From contig MVIG01000014.1 in NCBI GenBank assembly GCA_002086835.1, forward strand, positions 80,641 through 144,640: a DNA stretch of 64,000 nucleotides, in the 5' to 3' direction. A program made the translations under genes and the position numbers. Under the pieces are notes generated by a model that was given only the letters and a program-made list of their open reading frames with translations, did not search any database and was not told where the DNA came from. This DNA comes from Mycolicibacterium porcinum (GTDB lineage: Bacteria; Actinomycetota; Actinomycetes; Mycobacteriales; Mycobacteriaceae). Shown one piece after another: positions 7,157-15,937 of the stretch; the stretch's first letter is position 1, and each line of letters opens with the position of its first letter.

Positions 7157-8569
7157 GTGACTTCGCGGGCCAATTTCGGAAGCCGGGACCTGCATCTCGA
7201 CCTGCGCGCGCTGATCGAGCCCGGCAGCCGCACCGCCCGCGAACAGCTGATCACCGCACTCCGGGAGGGCATTCGCAGCGGCAGGCTGAGCACCGACACG
7301 CGGCTGCCCCCATCGCGCACCCTGGCCGCCGATCTGGGATTGGCACGCAACACCGTGGCCGAGGCCTACGCCGAGCTGGTCGCCGAGGGATGGCTGGCGT
7401 CACGCCAGGGCGCGGGCACCTGGGTGGCCCGCGGCGCCGCACCGCGACCGGCGCCCCGCCCGCGCCGCATACCCGCCGCCCCGCGACACAACCTGATGCC
7501 CGGCTCCCCCGATGTGTCGGAGTTTCCCCGGTCGGCCTGGTTGGCCTCGGCGCGCCGGGCGGTCACGAACGCACCGGTCTCCGCTCTGCGGATGGGTGAT
7601 CCGCGCGGACCGCTGCCGCTGCGCGAGGCACTCACCGAATATCTGGGCCGCGTGCGCGGGGTCCGTGCCACCCCGGAGTCGATCGTGATCTGCTCGGGCG
7701 TCCGCGACGGCGTCGACCTGCTGGGCCGGGTGCTCGGCACCCACCGCCCGGTCGCGGTCGAGGCCCACGGACTGTTCATCTTCCGCGACACACTCGCGGC
7801 GCTCGGCGTGCCGACCACCCCGATCGGCCTCGACGACCACGGCGCGGTGGTCAGCGACCTGGACCGGCTCGACATCCCGGCCGTCCTGCTCACCCCCGCG
7901 CACCAGAGCCCGTTCGGCATGGCCCTGCACCCGGCCCGGCGCACAGCGGTCATCGACTGGGCCCAACGCACCGGTGGCTACGTCATCGACGACGACTACG
8001 ACGGCGAGTTCCGCTACGACCGCCAACCCGTCGGCGCCCTGCAGGCCCTGAACCCGGAACGCGTCGTCTACCTGGGCTCGGCCAGCAAGAGCATGGCCCA
8101 GGTGATGAGGGTGGGCTGGATGGTGTTGCCCGACGCCCTGATCGACCCGGTCATCGCGGCGGCCGGCGGGGACCAGTACCACGTCGACGCCCTCACCGCG
8201 CTGACCCTCGCCGACTTCATCCACGGCGGCGCCTACGACCGGCACATCCGGCGGATGCGCAACCGCTACCGGCGGCGGCGCGACGAACTGGTGGCCGCAC
8301 TTGCGGGCTTCGACCTCGGCATCGGCGGATTGGCCGCCGGGGTGAACATGCTGCTCACCCTGCCCGACGGGGCCGAACCAGAGGTGCTGCGCCGGGCCGG
8401 CGAGGCCGGGATCGCGTTGTCCGGGCTGTCGATCATGCGGCACCCGCTGCCCGGCCCGGACACCCCCGATCCCGACGGGGTGATCATCGGCTTCGGGGCG
8501 CCCGCGGACCACGCTTTCAGACCTGCGGTCGACGCGCTGTGCCGGGTGCTGGCGGCCACGCTCCGTTAG
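7157..8569 (+). CDS. MocR/PdxR-type regulator (GntR helix-turn-helix fused to aminotransferase-like domain)
   Basis: 470 residues. The N-terminal winged helix of about 75 residues includes LPPSRTLAADLGLARNTV and GWLASRQGAGTWVA, typical of GntR. A linker leads to a fold-type I aminotransferase domain with IDDDYDGEFRYD and the pyridoxal-phosphate lysine in GSASKSMAQVMRVGW. Such proteins are transcription factors that bind PLP and often control PLP-synthesis or transport genes. Here the divergent partner is an AhpD-like gene, so the regulon may differ. The GTG at 7157 was preferred because earlier in-frame ATG and other codons fall inside the divergent promoter and give a non-conserved N-terminus. 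The 3' end overlaps the convergent TRIC-like gene by 4 nt. Confidence 0.85.
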   Translation: MTSRANFGSRDLHLDLRALIEPGSRTAREQLITALREGIRSGRLSTDTRLPPSRTLAADLGLARNTVAEAYAELVAEGWLASRQGAGTWVARGAAPRPAPRPRRIPAAPRHNLMPGSPDVSEFPRSAWLASARRAVTNAPVSALRMGDPRGPLPLREALTEYLGRVRGVRATPESIVICSGVRDGVDLLGRVLGTHRPVAVEAHGLFIFRDTLAALGVPTTPIGLDDHGAVVSDLDRLDIPAVLLTPAHQSPFGMALHPARRTAVIDWAQRTGGYVIDDDYDGEFRYDRQPVGALQALNPERVVYLGSASKSMAQVMRVGWMVLPDALIDPVIAAAGGDQYHVDALTALTLADFIHGGAYDRHIRRMRNRYRRRRDELVAALAGFDLGIGGLAAGVNMLLTLPDGAEPEVLRRAGEAGIALSGLSIMRHPLPGPDTPDPDGVIIGFGAPADHAFRPAVDALCRVLAATLR

Positions 8570-9192
8570 GAGTCGTCACCCACGATCAGGTCCGTCGGTC
8601 CGGTCGGCAACCGCCAGCCGAACGCCAGCCCGGCCAGCCGCAGCGTCGTCGCCAGCACCGTCCCCACCACCAGGCCGATCCACTGCGGGCCGAAGTAGTC
8701 GATGACCGCGTACGCCGTCGCCCCGATCATCGCCGGGACGGCATACAGATCGTCAGGCCGCATCAACATCGGGATCTCGCGGACCAGCACGTCGCGGATG
8801 ATGCCGCCGCCGATCGCGGTGGTCATGCCGATCAGCACCGCAGCGAACCAACTGGCCCCGTGATCGACGGCGAACGCGGCACCGGAGGTCGCGAAGAAGC
8901 CCATGCCGATCGCGTCGAGCGGCAGCACGATGCGATTGAACCGGATCAGGTGCCTGGCGGTGAGCGTGGCCACGGCCGTCGCCGCCAGGGCAACAGTGAT
9001 GTTGGGCCAGTGCTGAATCGAGGTGGGCGGATGAACACCGAGGAAGAGGTCGCGGATCACGCCGCCGCTCACGCCGGTCAACACCCCCAGCGCCGCGATG
9101 CCGAACAGATCGAAGCCCTTACGGATCGCCACCATGGCACCCGAGGACGCGAACACCGCGATCCCGAGATCGTTGAGCACCGTCTGCAGCAC
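8566..9192 (-). CDS. TRIC / UPF0126-family membrane protein (YadS-like)
   Basis: 208 residues with about seven hydrophobic helices. It contains two internally similar halves, each with a GGG or SGG followed by IRD: GVSGGVIRDLFLG and AIGGGIIRDVLV. This duplicated glycine-rich motif is the hallmark of prokaryotic TRIC-type potassium-permeable trimeric channels (old name UPF0126). The start is the GTG at 9192, giving VLQTVLNDLG; longer readings run into the divergent gtrA and have no hydrophobic helix. Physiological role in mycobacteria is not established. It lies tail-to-tail with the MocR gene and 33 nt from the divergent gtrA. Confidence 0.82.
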   Translation of the reverse strand: MLQTVLNDLGIAVFASSGAMVAIRKGFDLFGIAALGVLTGVSGGVIRDLFLGVHPPTSIQHWPNITVALAATAVATLTARHLIRFNRIVLPLDAIGMGFFATSGAAFAVDHGASWFAAVLIGMTTAIGGGIIRDVLVREIPMLMRPDDLYAVPAMIGATAYAVIDYFGPQWIGLVVGTVLATTLRLAGLAFGWRLPTGPTDLIVGDDS

Positions 9193-9225
9193 GACTGCAC
9201 CGTACGGCCTCGCTAAGCTGCCTGG

Positions 9226-9639
9226 GTGGCTGAGCCCGTGATGTCGCCGACCCTTGACCTGAAAACGCAGGCGTTCCGGTTCGTCGTGACCGGTGGGTTG
9301 TCGGCGATCGTGGACTTCGGGCTGTACGTCCTGCTCTACAAGGCCTTCGGGGTGCAGGTCGACCTCGCCAAGACCATCGGCTTCATCGCAGGCACCACCA
9401 CCGCCTACCTCATCAACCGGCGCTGGACGTTCCAGGCGCCGCCCAGCACCGCGCGGTTCATCGCGGTGTGGGCGCTCTACCTGGTCACCTTCGCCGTCCA
9501 GGTGGGACTGAACCACCTGGTCCTGCACCTGGCCGATTACCGGTCGTGGGCGGTGCCGGTGGCGTTCGTGATCGCCCAGGGCACCGCCACGGTGATCAAC
9601 TTCATCGTGCAGCGCGCGGTGATCTTCAAGCTCCACTGA
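9226..9639 (+). CDS. GtrA-family membrane protein (Rv3789-like)
   Basis: 137 residues with four hydrophobic helices and the GtrA signatures [27 protein letters not shown] and [16 protein letters not shown]. The M. tuberculosis homologue Rv3789 was first proposed to translocate decaprenyl-phosphoryl-arabinose and later shown to be needed for normal arabinosylation; its exact function is unsettled. The gene lies 38 nt upstream of dprE1, in agreement with that role. The GTG at 9226 is the first in-frame start; an ATG at 9241 would shorten the polar N-terminus by 5 residues and cannot be excluded. Confidence 0.88.
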   Translation: MAEPVMSPTLDLKTQAFRFVVTGGLSAIVDFGLYVLLYKAFGVQVDLAKTIGFIAGTTTAYLINRRWTFQAPPSTARFIAVWALYLVTFAVQVGLNHLVLHLADYRSWAVPVAFVIAQGTATVINFIVQRAVIFKLH

Positions 9640-9677
9640 GGTCCGGGCCCGGCTACTGACGGGTACGCTTCTCTGCG

Positions 9678-11060
9678 ATGTCGACTACCGATTTGCCGAC
9701 CACTCCCAAGCGCCTGACAGGCTGGGGCCGGACCGCACCGACCGTGGCACAGGTGCTCTCTACCAGCGATCCCGAGGTCATCGTCAAGGCCGTGACCCGG
9801 GCCGCCGAGCAGAAGGGCCGGGGCGTGATCGCCCGCGGGCTGGGGCGTTCCTACGGCGACAACGCGCAGAACGGCGGCGGACTCGTCATCGACATGTCGT
9901 CGCTGAACCAGATCCACTCGATCGACGCCGGCACCAAGCTCGTCGACGTCGACGGCGGGGTGAACCTCGACCAGCTGATGCGGGCCGCACTGCCGCACGG
10001 GTTGTGGGTCCCGGTGCTGCCGGGCACCCGGCAGGTGACCATCGGTGGCGCCATCGGCTGCGACATCCACGGCAAGAACCACCACAGCGCCGGCAGTTTC
10101 GGCAATCACGTCCGCTCGATCGACCTGTTGACTGCCAACGGCGAGATCCGCAAGCTCACCCCGGACGGTCCCGAAGCCGAACTGTTCTGGGCGACGGTCG
10201 GCGGCAACGGCCTGACCGGCATCATCATGCGCGCCACCGTCGAGATGACGCCTACGGAGACTGCGTATTTCATCGCCGACGGCGATGTCACCAAGACGCT
10301 CGACGAGACCATCGAGTTCCACAGCGACGGCAGCGAGTCCAACTACACCTACTCGTCGGCCTGGTTCGACGCGATCAGCAAGCCACCGAAACTCGGCCGG
10401 GCCGCGATCTCACGAGGTTCACTGGCAACCCTGGACCAGCTGCCCCCGAAGCTGCAGAAGGACCCGCTGAAATTCGATGCGCCGCAACTACTCACGTTGC
10501 CGGACGTGTTCCCGAACGGGTTGGCCAACAAGCTCACCTTCATGCCGATCGGCGAGCTGTGGTACCTGAAGTCGGGTACTTACCGCAACAAGGTGCAGAA
10601 CCTGACGCAGTTCTATCACCCGCTGGACATGTTCGGAGAATGGAACCGCGCCTACGGTCCGGCCGGATTCCTGCAGTACCAGTTCGTGGTCCCCACCGAG
10701 GCCGTCGAGGAGTTCAAGGGCATCATCCTCGATATCCAGCGCTCGGGGCACTACTCCTTCCTCAACGTGTTCAAGCTGTTCGGCGAGGGCAATCAGGCGC
10801 CGCTGAGCTTCCCCATCCCCGGCTGGAACGTCTGCGTCGACTTCCCAATCAAGGCCGGGCTGAACGAGTTCGTCACCGAACTCGACCGCCGGGTACTGGA
10901 ATTCGGCGGCCGGCTCTACACCGCCAAGGATTCCCGCACGACAGCCGAGACGTTCCACGCCATGTATCCGCGCATCGAGGAGTGGCTGGCGGTGCGCCGT
11001 AAGGTCGATCCCGACGGCCTGTTCGTCTCGGACATGGCGCGCCGCCTGGAGCTCGTCTAG
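9678..11060 (+). CDS. dprE1: Decaprenylphosphoryl-beta-D-ribose 2'-oxidase DprE1
   Basis: 460-residue FAD enzyme of the VAO/BBE class. It oxidises decaprenyl-phosphoryl-ribose to the 2'-keto intermediate, the first step of epimerisation to decaprenyl-phosphoryl-arabinose. The FAD-binding segment [15 protein letters not shown] and the substrate-binding half ending in [16 protein letters not shown] are visible. Cys386, in GWNVCVDFP, is the equivalent of M. tuberculosis Cys387, the covalent target of benzothiazinones, and is intact. The protein works with DprE2, which here is 6.6 kb away and not adjacent as in M. tuberculosis. Transcription probably ends at the large hairpin at 11081-11140. Confidence 0.96.
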   Translation: MSTTDLPTTPKRLTGWGRTAPTVAQVLSTSDPEVIVKAVTRAAEQKGRGVIARGLGRSYGDNAQNGGGLVIDMSSLNQIHSIDAGTKLVDVDGGVNLDQLMRAALPHGLWVPVLPGTRQVTIGGAIGCDIHGKNHHSAGSFGNHVRSIDLLTANGEIRKLTPDGPEAELFWATVGGNGLTGIIMRATVEMTPTETAYFIADGDVTKTLDETIEFHSDGSESNYTYSSAWFDAISKPPKLGRAAISRGSLATLDQLPPKLQKDPLKFDAPQLLTLPDVFPNGLANKLTFMPIGELWYLKSGTYRNKVQNLTQFYHPLDMFGEWNRAYGPAGFLQYQFVVPTEAVEEFKGIILDIQRSGHYSFLNVFKLFGEGNQAPLSFPIPGWNVCVDFPIKAGLNEFVTELDRRVLEFGGRLYTAKDSRTTAETFHAMYPRIEEWLAVRRKVDPDGLFVSDMARRLELV

Positions 11061-11080
11061 CCGCTCGGCTCCGCCACGCA

Positions 11081-11140
11081 ACCGAGACTGTATCCAGGGA
11101 CGAGATCGGCGTCTCTTTCGTCCCTCACTGCAGTCTCGGT
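11081..11140. terminator. Large stem-loop after dprE1
   Basis: ACCGAGACTG at 11081-11090 pairs perfectly with CAGTCTCGGT at 11131-11140. An inner arm AGGGACGA (11096-11103) pairs with TCGTCCCT (11118-11125). The double-stem element sits 20 nt after the dprE1 stop and before the furA promoter, so it likely terminates dprE1 transcription. Confidence 0.65.
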
Positions 11141-11200
11141 GCGGCTCGCCGAGCCGGTGTGGGCCGGCTCATCCGGCTCGAATTGCCGAGAATTTTATTC

Positions 11201-11236
11201 TTGACTAATTCCAGAAAAGGGACAAGACTTCGGTCC
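11201..11236 (+). promoter_or_regulatory. furA-katG promoter with Fur-type AT-rich operator
   Basis: A near-consensus -35 TTGACT (11201-11206) and -10 AAGACT (11224-11229) are separated by 17 nt. The furA GTG lies 7 nt after the -10, so the transcript is probably leaderless, as described for mycobacterial furA. The spacer ATTCCAGAAAAG and the preceding ATTTTATTC form the AT-rich stretch bound by FurA in related species. Confidence 0.75.
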
Positions 11237-11668
11237 GTGGCGACAACCGCGGACTTCCAGCAGATGCTGCGAAGCGCCGACATGCGTGTGACCCGCCCCC
11301 GAGTGGCGGTACTGCACGCAGTCCATGCGAACCCGCACGCCGATACGGAAACGATCATCCGGTCGGTGCGTGAAGACCTGCCCGAGGTCTCTCACCAGGC
11401 CGTATATGACTCGTTGCATGCGCTGACCGCAGCAGCACTGGTGCGGCGCATCCAACCATCCGGTTCCGTCGCCCGATACGAATCACGTATCGGCGACAAC
11501 CACCACCACGTCGTGTGCCGATCATGTGGCGCAATCGCCGACGTGGACTGCGCGGCCGGGTCGGCCCCATGCCTGACCGCGTCCCACGACCACGGTTACG
11601 AGATCGACGAAGCCGAGGTCATCTATTGGGGTACTTGCCCCGAATGTTCCACTGCTCCAACTAGATAA
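11237..11668 (+). CDS. furA: Ferric uptake-type regulator FurA, repressor of katG
   Basis: 143 residues. The N-terminal winged helix includes MRVTRPRVAVLHAV and VSHQAVYDSLHALTAAALV. The C-terminal dimerisation and metal domain shows the His cluster GDNHHHVVCRSCG, and a second Cys pair CPEC near the end supplies the other half of a structural zinc site. FurA represses its own operon and katG, and is released by peroxide. The GTG at 11237 was chosen from the promoter spacing and because homologues begin with a short tail before LRSADMRVTRPR; longer readings cross the promoter. katG follows after 33 nt with a GGAAAGGA ribosome site. Confidence 0.93.
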   Translation: MATTADFQQMLRSADMRVTRPRVAVLHAVHANPHADTETIIRSVREDLPEVSHQAVYDSLHALTAAALVRRIQPSGSVARYESRIGDNHHHVVCRSCGAIADVDCAAGSAPCLTASHDHGYEIDEAEVIYWGTCPECSTAPTR

Positions 11669-11701
11669 CCCTTAACCCGCCAGCCCCGGAAAGGATTTGT
11701 C

Positions 11702-13900
11702 ATGGCCGACGCCGAAACTCACCCCCCGATTGGTGAAGCACAAACCGAACCCGCCGAAAGCGGCTGTCCGATGCGGATCAAGCCTCCCGTCGAGGGCGGC
11801 AGCAACCGCGACTGGTGGCCCAACGCGGTCAACCTGAAGATCCTGCAGAAGAACCCGCCCGCCATCGACCCGTCGGACGAGGGCTACGACTACCGCGAGG
11901 CCGTCAAGACCCTCGACTTCGAGGCCTTCGAGCGCGATTTCGATGAGCTGCTGACGAATTCGCAGGAGTGGTGGCCTGCCGACTTCGGTCACTACGGCCC
12001 GCTGTTCGTCCGCATGTCGTGGCACGCCGCAGGCACTTATCGGGTGCAGGACGGCCGCGGCGGCGGCGGACGCGGCATGCAGCGCTTCGCCCCGCTGAAC
12101 AGCTGGCCCGACAACGTCAGCCTGGACAAGGCCCGTCGCCTGCTGTGGCCGCTGAAGAAGAAGTACGGCAAGAAGATCTCGTGGTCCGACCTGATCGTCT
12201 ACGCAGGCAACCGGGCGATGGAGCACATGGGCTTCAAGACCGCAGGCTTCGCCTTCGGCCGCCCCGACTACTGGGAGCCCGAGGAGGACATCTACTGGGG
12301 CGCCGAGCACGAGTGGCTGGGCTCGCAGGAACGCTACGCAGGCAGCACCGACCGCACCAAGCTGGAGAACCCGCTGGCCGCCAGCCACATGGGTCTGATC
12401 TACGTCAACCCTGAAGGCCCCGAAGGCAATCCGGATTACCTGGCCGCGGCCATCGACATCCGCGAAACCTTCGGCCGGATGGCGATGAACGACATCGAGA
12501 CCGCCGCCCTGATCGTCGGTGGCCACACCTTCGGCAAGACCCACGGCGCCACCGACATCGAGAACGGCGTGGAGCCCGAGGCCGCACCGCTCGAGCAGAT
12601 GGGCCTGGGCTGGGCCAACCCCGGCGTCGGCAACGAGGCCGTCAGCAGCGGCCTGGAGGTCACCTGGACCCACACCCCCACCAAGTGGGACAACTCATTC
12701 CTGGAGATCCTCTACAGCAACGAGTGGGAGCTGACCAAGAGCCCGCAGGGTGCCAACCAGTGGAAGCCCAAGGACAACGGCTGGGCCAACTCGGTGCCGA
12801 TGGCGCAGGGCAACGGCAAGACCCACCCGTCGATGCTGACCACCGACCTGTCGATGCGGTTCGACCCGATCTACGGCAAGATCACCCGCCGCTGGCTCGA
12901 CCACCCCGAGGAGCTGGCCGAGGAATACGCCAAGGCCTGGTTCAAGCTGCTGCACCGCGACCTGGGTCCGGTGACCCGCTACCTCGGCCCGCTGGTGCCC
13001 AAGCAGACCTGGCTGTGGCAGGACGTCATCCCGGCGGGTAAGACCCTGAGCGATGCCGATGTGGACACGCTCAAGGCTGCCATCGCGGACTCGGGTCTGA
13101 CTGTCCAGCAGCTGGTTTCGACGGCCTGGAAGGCAGCGTCGTCGTTCCGTTCCAGCGATATGCGCGGTGGTGCCAACGGCGGCCGGATCCGGCTGCAGCC
13201 GCAGCTGGGCTGGGAGGCCAACGAGCCCGACGAGCTGGCCCAGGTGATCCGCAAGCTCGAGGAGATCCAGGCCGCCTCCGACACCGGTGTGTCGTTCGCC
13301 GACCTGGTGGTCCTCGGCGGTGCCGTGGGTATCGAAAAGGCAGCCAAGGACGCCGGATTCGACATCACCGTGCCGTTCCTGTCGGGTCGCGGCGACGCCA
13401 CCCAGGACCAGACCGACGTCGAGTCGTTCGCGTGGCTGGAAACCCTCTCCGACGGCTTCCGCAACCACGTCGGCAAGGGCGACCCGCTGCCCCCGGAGTA
13501 CCGGATCATCGACAAGGCCAACCTGCTGGGCCTGACCGGTCCGGAGCTGACCGTGCTGATCGGCGGTCTGCGTGTGCTGGGCGCCAACCACGGTGGCACG
13601 GATCTCGGTGTCCTGACCGACAAGAAGGGCCAGCTGACGAACGACTACTTCGTCAACCTGACCGACATGGGCATCAAGTGGGCCCCGTCGCCTGCCGATG
13701 ACGGCACCTACATCGGGTCCGACCGGGCCAGCGGTGCGCAGAAGTACACCGCCAGCCGCGTCGACCTGCTGTTCGGCTCGAACTCGCAGCTGCGGGCTCT
13801 GGCCGAGGTGTACGCCGAGGACGACTCCAAGGAGAAGTTCGTCAAGGACTTCGTCGCCGCCTGGAACAAGGTGATGAACGCCGACCGGTTCGATGTCTGA
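11702..13900 (+). CDS. katG: Catalase-peroxidase KatG
   Basis: 732-residue bifunctional haem enzyme that removes hydrogen peroxide and activates isoniazid. Distal-site residues R104, W107 and H108 lie in [12 protein letters not shown]. The Trp-Tyr-Met crosslink typical of KatG can form from W107, Y234 (LIYVNPEG) and M260 (FGRMAMND). The proximal haem ligand is the His of [11 protein letters not shown]. The serine equivalent to M. tuberculosis S315 is retained in VSSGLEV. The second, non-haem domain is complete. Length is close to the 740 residues of M. tuberculosis. The stop codon lies within the first unit of a 25-bp tandem repeat, followed by a strong terminator. Confidence 0.97.
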   Translation: MADAETHPPIGEAQTEPAESGCPMRIKPPVEGGSNRDWWPNAVNLKILQKNPPAIDPSDEGYDYREAVKTLDFEAFERDFDELLTNSQEWWPADFGHYGPLFVRMSWHAAGTYRVQDGRGGGGRGMQRFAPLNSWPDNVSLDKARRLLWPLKKKYGKKISWSDLIVYAGNRAMEHMGFKTAGFAFGRPDYWEPEEDIYWGAEHEWLGSQERYAGSTDRTKLENPLAASHMGLIYVNPEGPEGNPDYLAAAIDIRETFGRMAMNDIETAALIVGGHTFGKTHGATDIENGVEPEAAPLEQMGLGWANPGVGNEAVSSGLEVTWTHTPTKWDNSFLEILYSNEWELTKSPQGANQWKPKDNGWANSVPMAQGNGKTHPSMLTTDLSMRFDPIYGKITRRWLDHPEELAEEYAKAWFKLLHRDLGPVTRYLGPLVPKQTWLWQDVIPAGKTLSDADVDTLKAAIADSGLTVQQLVSTAWKAASSFRSSDMRGGANGGRIRLQPQLGWEANEPDELAQVIRKLEEIQAASDTGVSFADLVVLGGAVGIEKAAKDAGFDITVPFLSGRGDATQDQTDVESFAWLETLSDGFRNHVGKGDPLPPEYRIIDKANLLGLTGPELTVLIGGLRVLGANHGGTDLGVLTDKKGQLTNDYFVNLTDMGIKWAPSPADDGTYIGSDRASGAQKYTASRVDLLFGSNSQLRALAEVYAEDDSKEKFVKDFVAAWNKVMNADRFDV

Positions 13901-13957
13901 TCTGTCGGCTCAGCCGACGTTCTGATCTGACGGCTCAGCCGACGGTCTGATCTGACG
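13896..13957 (+). repeat. 25-bp tandem repeat, 2.5 copies, at the katG stop codon
   Basis: Unit 1 at 13896-13920, unit 2 at 13921-13945 and a 12-nt partial unit at 13946-13957 all start TCTGATCTG. Each full unit contains a small palindrome around GGCTCAGCC. Units 1 and 2 differ at two positions. The first unit supplies the katG stop codon, and the array runs up to the terminator. Confidence 0.85.
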
Positions 13958-13965
13958 AGTAACAG

Positions 13966-14004
13966 CAACACCCCGCGGGCTTGAAGCTCGCGGGGTGTTG
14001 TTGT
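13966..14004. terminator. Bidirectional terminator between katG and convergent tetR
   Basis: CAACACCCCGCG at 13966-13977 and CGCGGGGTGTTG at 13989-14000 form a perfect 12-bp stem with an 11-nt loop, followed by TTGTCTCC. It sits in the 108-nt gap between two convergent genes and can serve both. Confidence 0.85.
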
Positions 14005-14008
14005 CTCC

Positions 14009-14632
14009 CTATGCCTTTGCCCGCACGGCGCGATACGCGGCCTTGCCGAACGTCTCCGCCACCAACTCCGAGTCATCGTCGTCGGCGAGCATCTTCCGGA
14101 CAGCCGCCTCGCAGATCGCCAGGAACACCTCGACCAGCATCGGCAGTGTCACGTCGAGATCGGCGACCTGCCACCGTTGCAGCAGCGGGCGCATCACCGT
14201 GGTGAGCTGGCCGCGGAGGCGATCACGTCCACGCGCGATGGCCGCGGTGAGCACGGGGTCGGGGTCGGCTCCGAACATGATGCGCCACGAGGCCGGACGC
14301 TCCCGCACCGTGCTGTGCAACGCGCGGAACCCGTCGACGAACAGCTGCTCGATGGAGCCGGTGCGCTGCGGCGGCAGCAGTTCCAGCAGGCTGGCCAGCA
14401 CCTGGTCGGTTTCCCGATCCAGCAGTGCCGCAAGCACTTCCCCGCGCCCGGGATAGCAGGCGTAGACCACCGGCCGGGTCACCCCCAACCGGCCGGCGAT
14501 GTTGCCCATCGTCACGTCGGCCAGGCCCTGCTGCGCGGCGATCTCCAGCGCGGTGTCGAGGACCTGTGGCCGGCGCCGGTCCGGGCCGAGATGTTCGGCA
14601 CGGGCCCGGTTGGCGATCGCTGCGTCGTTCAC
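14009..14632 (-). CDS. TetR-family transcriptional regulator (third gene of MpaB-like operon)
   Basis: 207 residues. The N-terminal helix-turn-helix DVTMGNIAGRLGVTRPVVYACYPGRGEVL fits the TetR pattern, followed by a helical ligand-binding domain without recognisable specificity motif. The GTG at 14632 gives MNDAAIANRARAEHLG; a start closer to the HTH is possible. It is the last gene of an operon with the 71-residue membrane protein (10 nt upstream) and the MpaB-like oxygenase. It probably represses that operon by binding the paired operators at 15938-15980. Confidence 0.85.
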   Translation of the reverse strand: MNDAAIANRARAEHLGPDRRRPQVLDTALEIAAQQGLADVTMGNIAGRLGVTRPVVYACYPGRGEVLAALLDRETDQVLASLLELLPPQRTGSIEQLFVDGFRALHSTVRERPASWRIMFGADPDPVLTAAIARGRDRLRGQLTTVMRPLLQRWQVADLDVTLPMLVEVFLAICEAAVRKMLADDDDSELVAETFGKAAYRAVRAKA

Positions 14633-14642
14633 TTCGCTCCGC

Positions 14643-14858
14643 TCATGTCAGCGTGACATCAGCGATGATCAGCACCGGCCACGCGACGATCTCGCCCAAC
14701 AACGAGAACAGCTTGTCCAAACCTGTCAGCCCGACGATGTGATCGCTGTGGGTGAGGGCCCACACCATACCGATCACGAAGTACGGGGCGCCCACCACGA
14801 TGGCAAGGTAGACGAGTTGCCGGATGCTCAAGCGGTAATCGAGAAGATTCTTGATCAC
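14643..14858 (-). CDS. Small membrane protein of 71 residues, unknown function
   Basis: 71 residues. A basic N-terminus (MIKNLLDYRLSIRQL) leads into a hydrophobic helix VYLAIVVGAPYFVIGMVWAL, then a short polar loop and a second hydrophobic stretch near the C-terminus (GEIVAWPVLIIADV). Two membrane segments are likely. I do not recognise the family. The ATG overlaps the stop of the MpaB-like oxygenase by 4 nt, which strongly supports real translation and co-expression. A perfect palindrome ATGTCA-GCG-TGACAT lies across its 3' end at 14645-14659. It may anchor or partner the oxygenase, but this is inference from context only. Confidence 0.7.
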   Translation of the reverse strand: MIKNLLDYRLSIRQLVYLAIVVGAPYFVIGMVWALTHSDHIVGLTGLDKLFSLLGEIVAWPVLIIADVTLT

Positions 14859-15928
14859 TTGCCGATCCCGCCGAGAATCGGCTGGGACTCCACGATGCCC
14901 TCGTCACTCGGTGCGAGCCCCTCTCCGAACACGCGAACCTGCTGGCGTTCACGAAGCGTGAAGTGCGCCTGGCTCGGCGCGTCATAGCCGAAGCGGCGCT
15001 GAGCCTCTCGGGGTGTGGTGGTGATCGGGTCCTTGGGCGGAACCGACAGCAGCACCCGCGCGCCGATCGGCAGGGTCGCCGGGGACAGCAGCCGAAGCAG
15101 AATCAGCTGGAGCCGCTTACTCATGGCGATCAGGGTGAAGGAGGCACTCAGCGGCGGGACCACCAGCGCGTCGAGCACACGGGAGGTACTGAGCCCGGCC
15201 ATCTTTCGCATCCAGCGCGGCATGGTGGCCAGAGTGCCGCGGCGCAGGAACGCGGTGATCACCACAGTGCCGGGCCGCAACAGCAGCGGCATCTTGGGCA
15301 ACATCACCTCGGCGCCGAGCAGATGATGCATGGCCTGCCTGGCGATATCCGAGCCGATCAACTGCGGCCGCATCTTCTCGAAGTACTCGCGGATGCCCTC
15401 GCGGGTCAGCGGTATGTCGGACGGATCGCAGGTCTGCAGCTCGGCGGCGATCGCGCATTCCCGCCAGTACTGCAGCTCCTCTTCCGGCGACAGCCGGCCG
15501 GGACCGTACTTCTCGTAGGCCACCAGGATGGAGTGCCACGCGGTCAGGTGGATCCACAGCTGCGAGGCAGGATCGTTGGCGTCGTAGGTCTTTCCGGTGA
15601 CCGGGTCCGTGCCGATGGCCTTGGAGTGGATCTTGACCAGGACGTCGGCGGCCTTCGTGGTCGAGCGGCTGTCGTCGAACGCGACCATGGCGAAGTAGCG
15701 CAGCGTCCGGTCATATCGGGTGCGCGGGCGGGAGTAGATCTCGTGGGTCTTGTCGACCGCGGCGACGAGTGCGGGGTCGAGTTCTTCGATGACGACGGCG
15801 CGCTGGAAGCCGATCGACAACGAGGTGGGGTAGCTCCACACCTTCCACGTCACGGAGTCGGGGCCGAAGAACCCGTAGTCCTCCCCCGGTTCCGTCTCGG
15901 GCAAGGTCAGCCAGTCACGGATCGTCAT
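14855..15928 (-). CDS. MpaB/DUF2236-family (Lcp-like) haem oxygenase homologue
   Basis: 357 residues. The order of conserved patches matches the oxygenase MpaB / DUF2236 family, which includes the latex-clearing protein Lcp and fungal MpaB: TRYDRTLRYFAMVAF, then VKIHSKAIGTDPVTGKTYDA, then LWIHLTAWHSILVAYEKYG. The Arg/Thr and the two His-containing patches correspond to the residues expected around haem b. Lcp cleaves polyisoprene; substrates of most mycobacterial members are unknown. The ATG at 15928 was chosen; a GTG lies directly before it at 15931. Longer readings cross the operator. It is first in an operon with a small membrane protein and a TetR regulator. Confidence 0.8.
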   Translation of the reverse strand: MTIRDWLTLPETEPGEDYGFFGPDSVTWKVWSYPTSLSIGFQRAVVIEELDPALVAAVDKTHEIYSRPRTRYDRTLRYFAMVAFDDSRSTTKAADVLVKIHSKAIGTDPVTGKTYDANDPASQLWIHLTAWHSILVAYEKYGPGRLSPEEELQYWRECAIAAELQTCDPSDIPLTREGIREYFEKMRPQLIGSDIARQAMHHLLGAEVMLPKMPLLLRPGTVVITAFLRRGTLATMPRWMRKMAGLSTSRVLDALVVPPLSASFTLIAMSKRLQLILLRLLSPATLPIGARVLLSVPPKDPITTTPREAQRRFGYDAPSQAHFTLRERQQVRVFGEGLAPSDEGIVESQPILGGIGK

Positions 15929-15937
15929 CACGCCCCC

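Noticed and set aside
13896-13957. Insertion-sequence or attachment-site origin for the katG repeat
   Set aside because: No transposase, integrase or target-site duplication is visible nearby; simple tandem duplication fits better.
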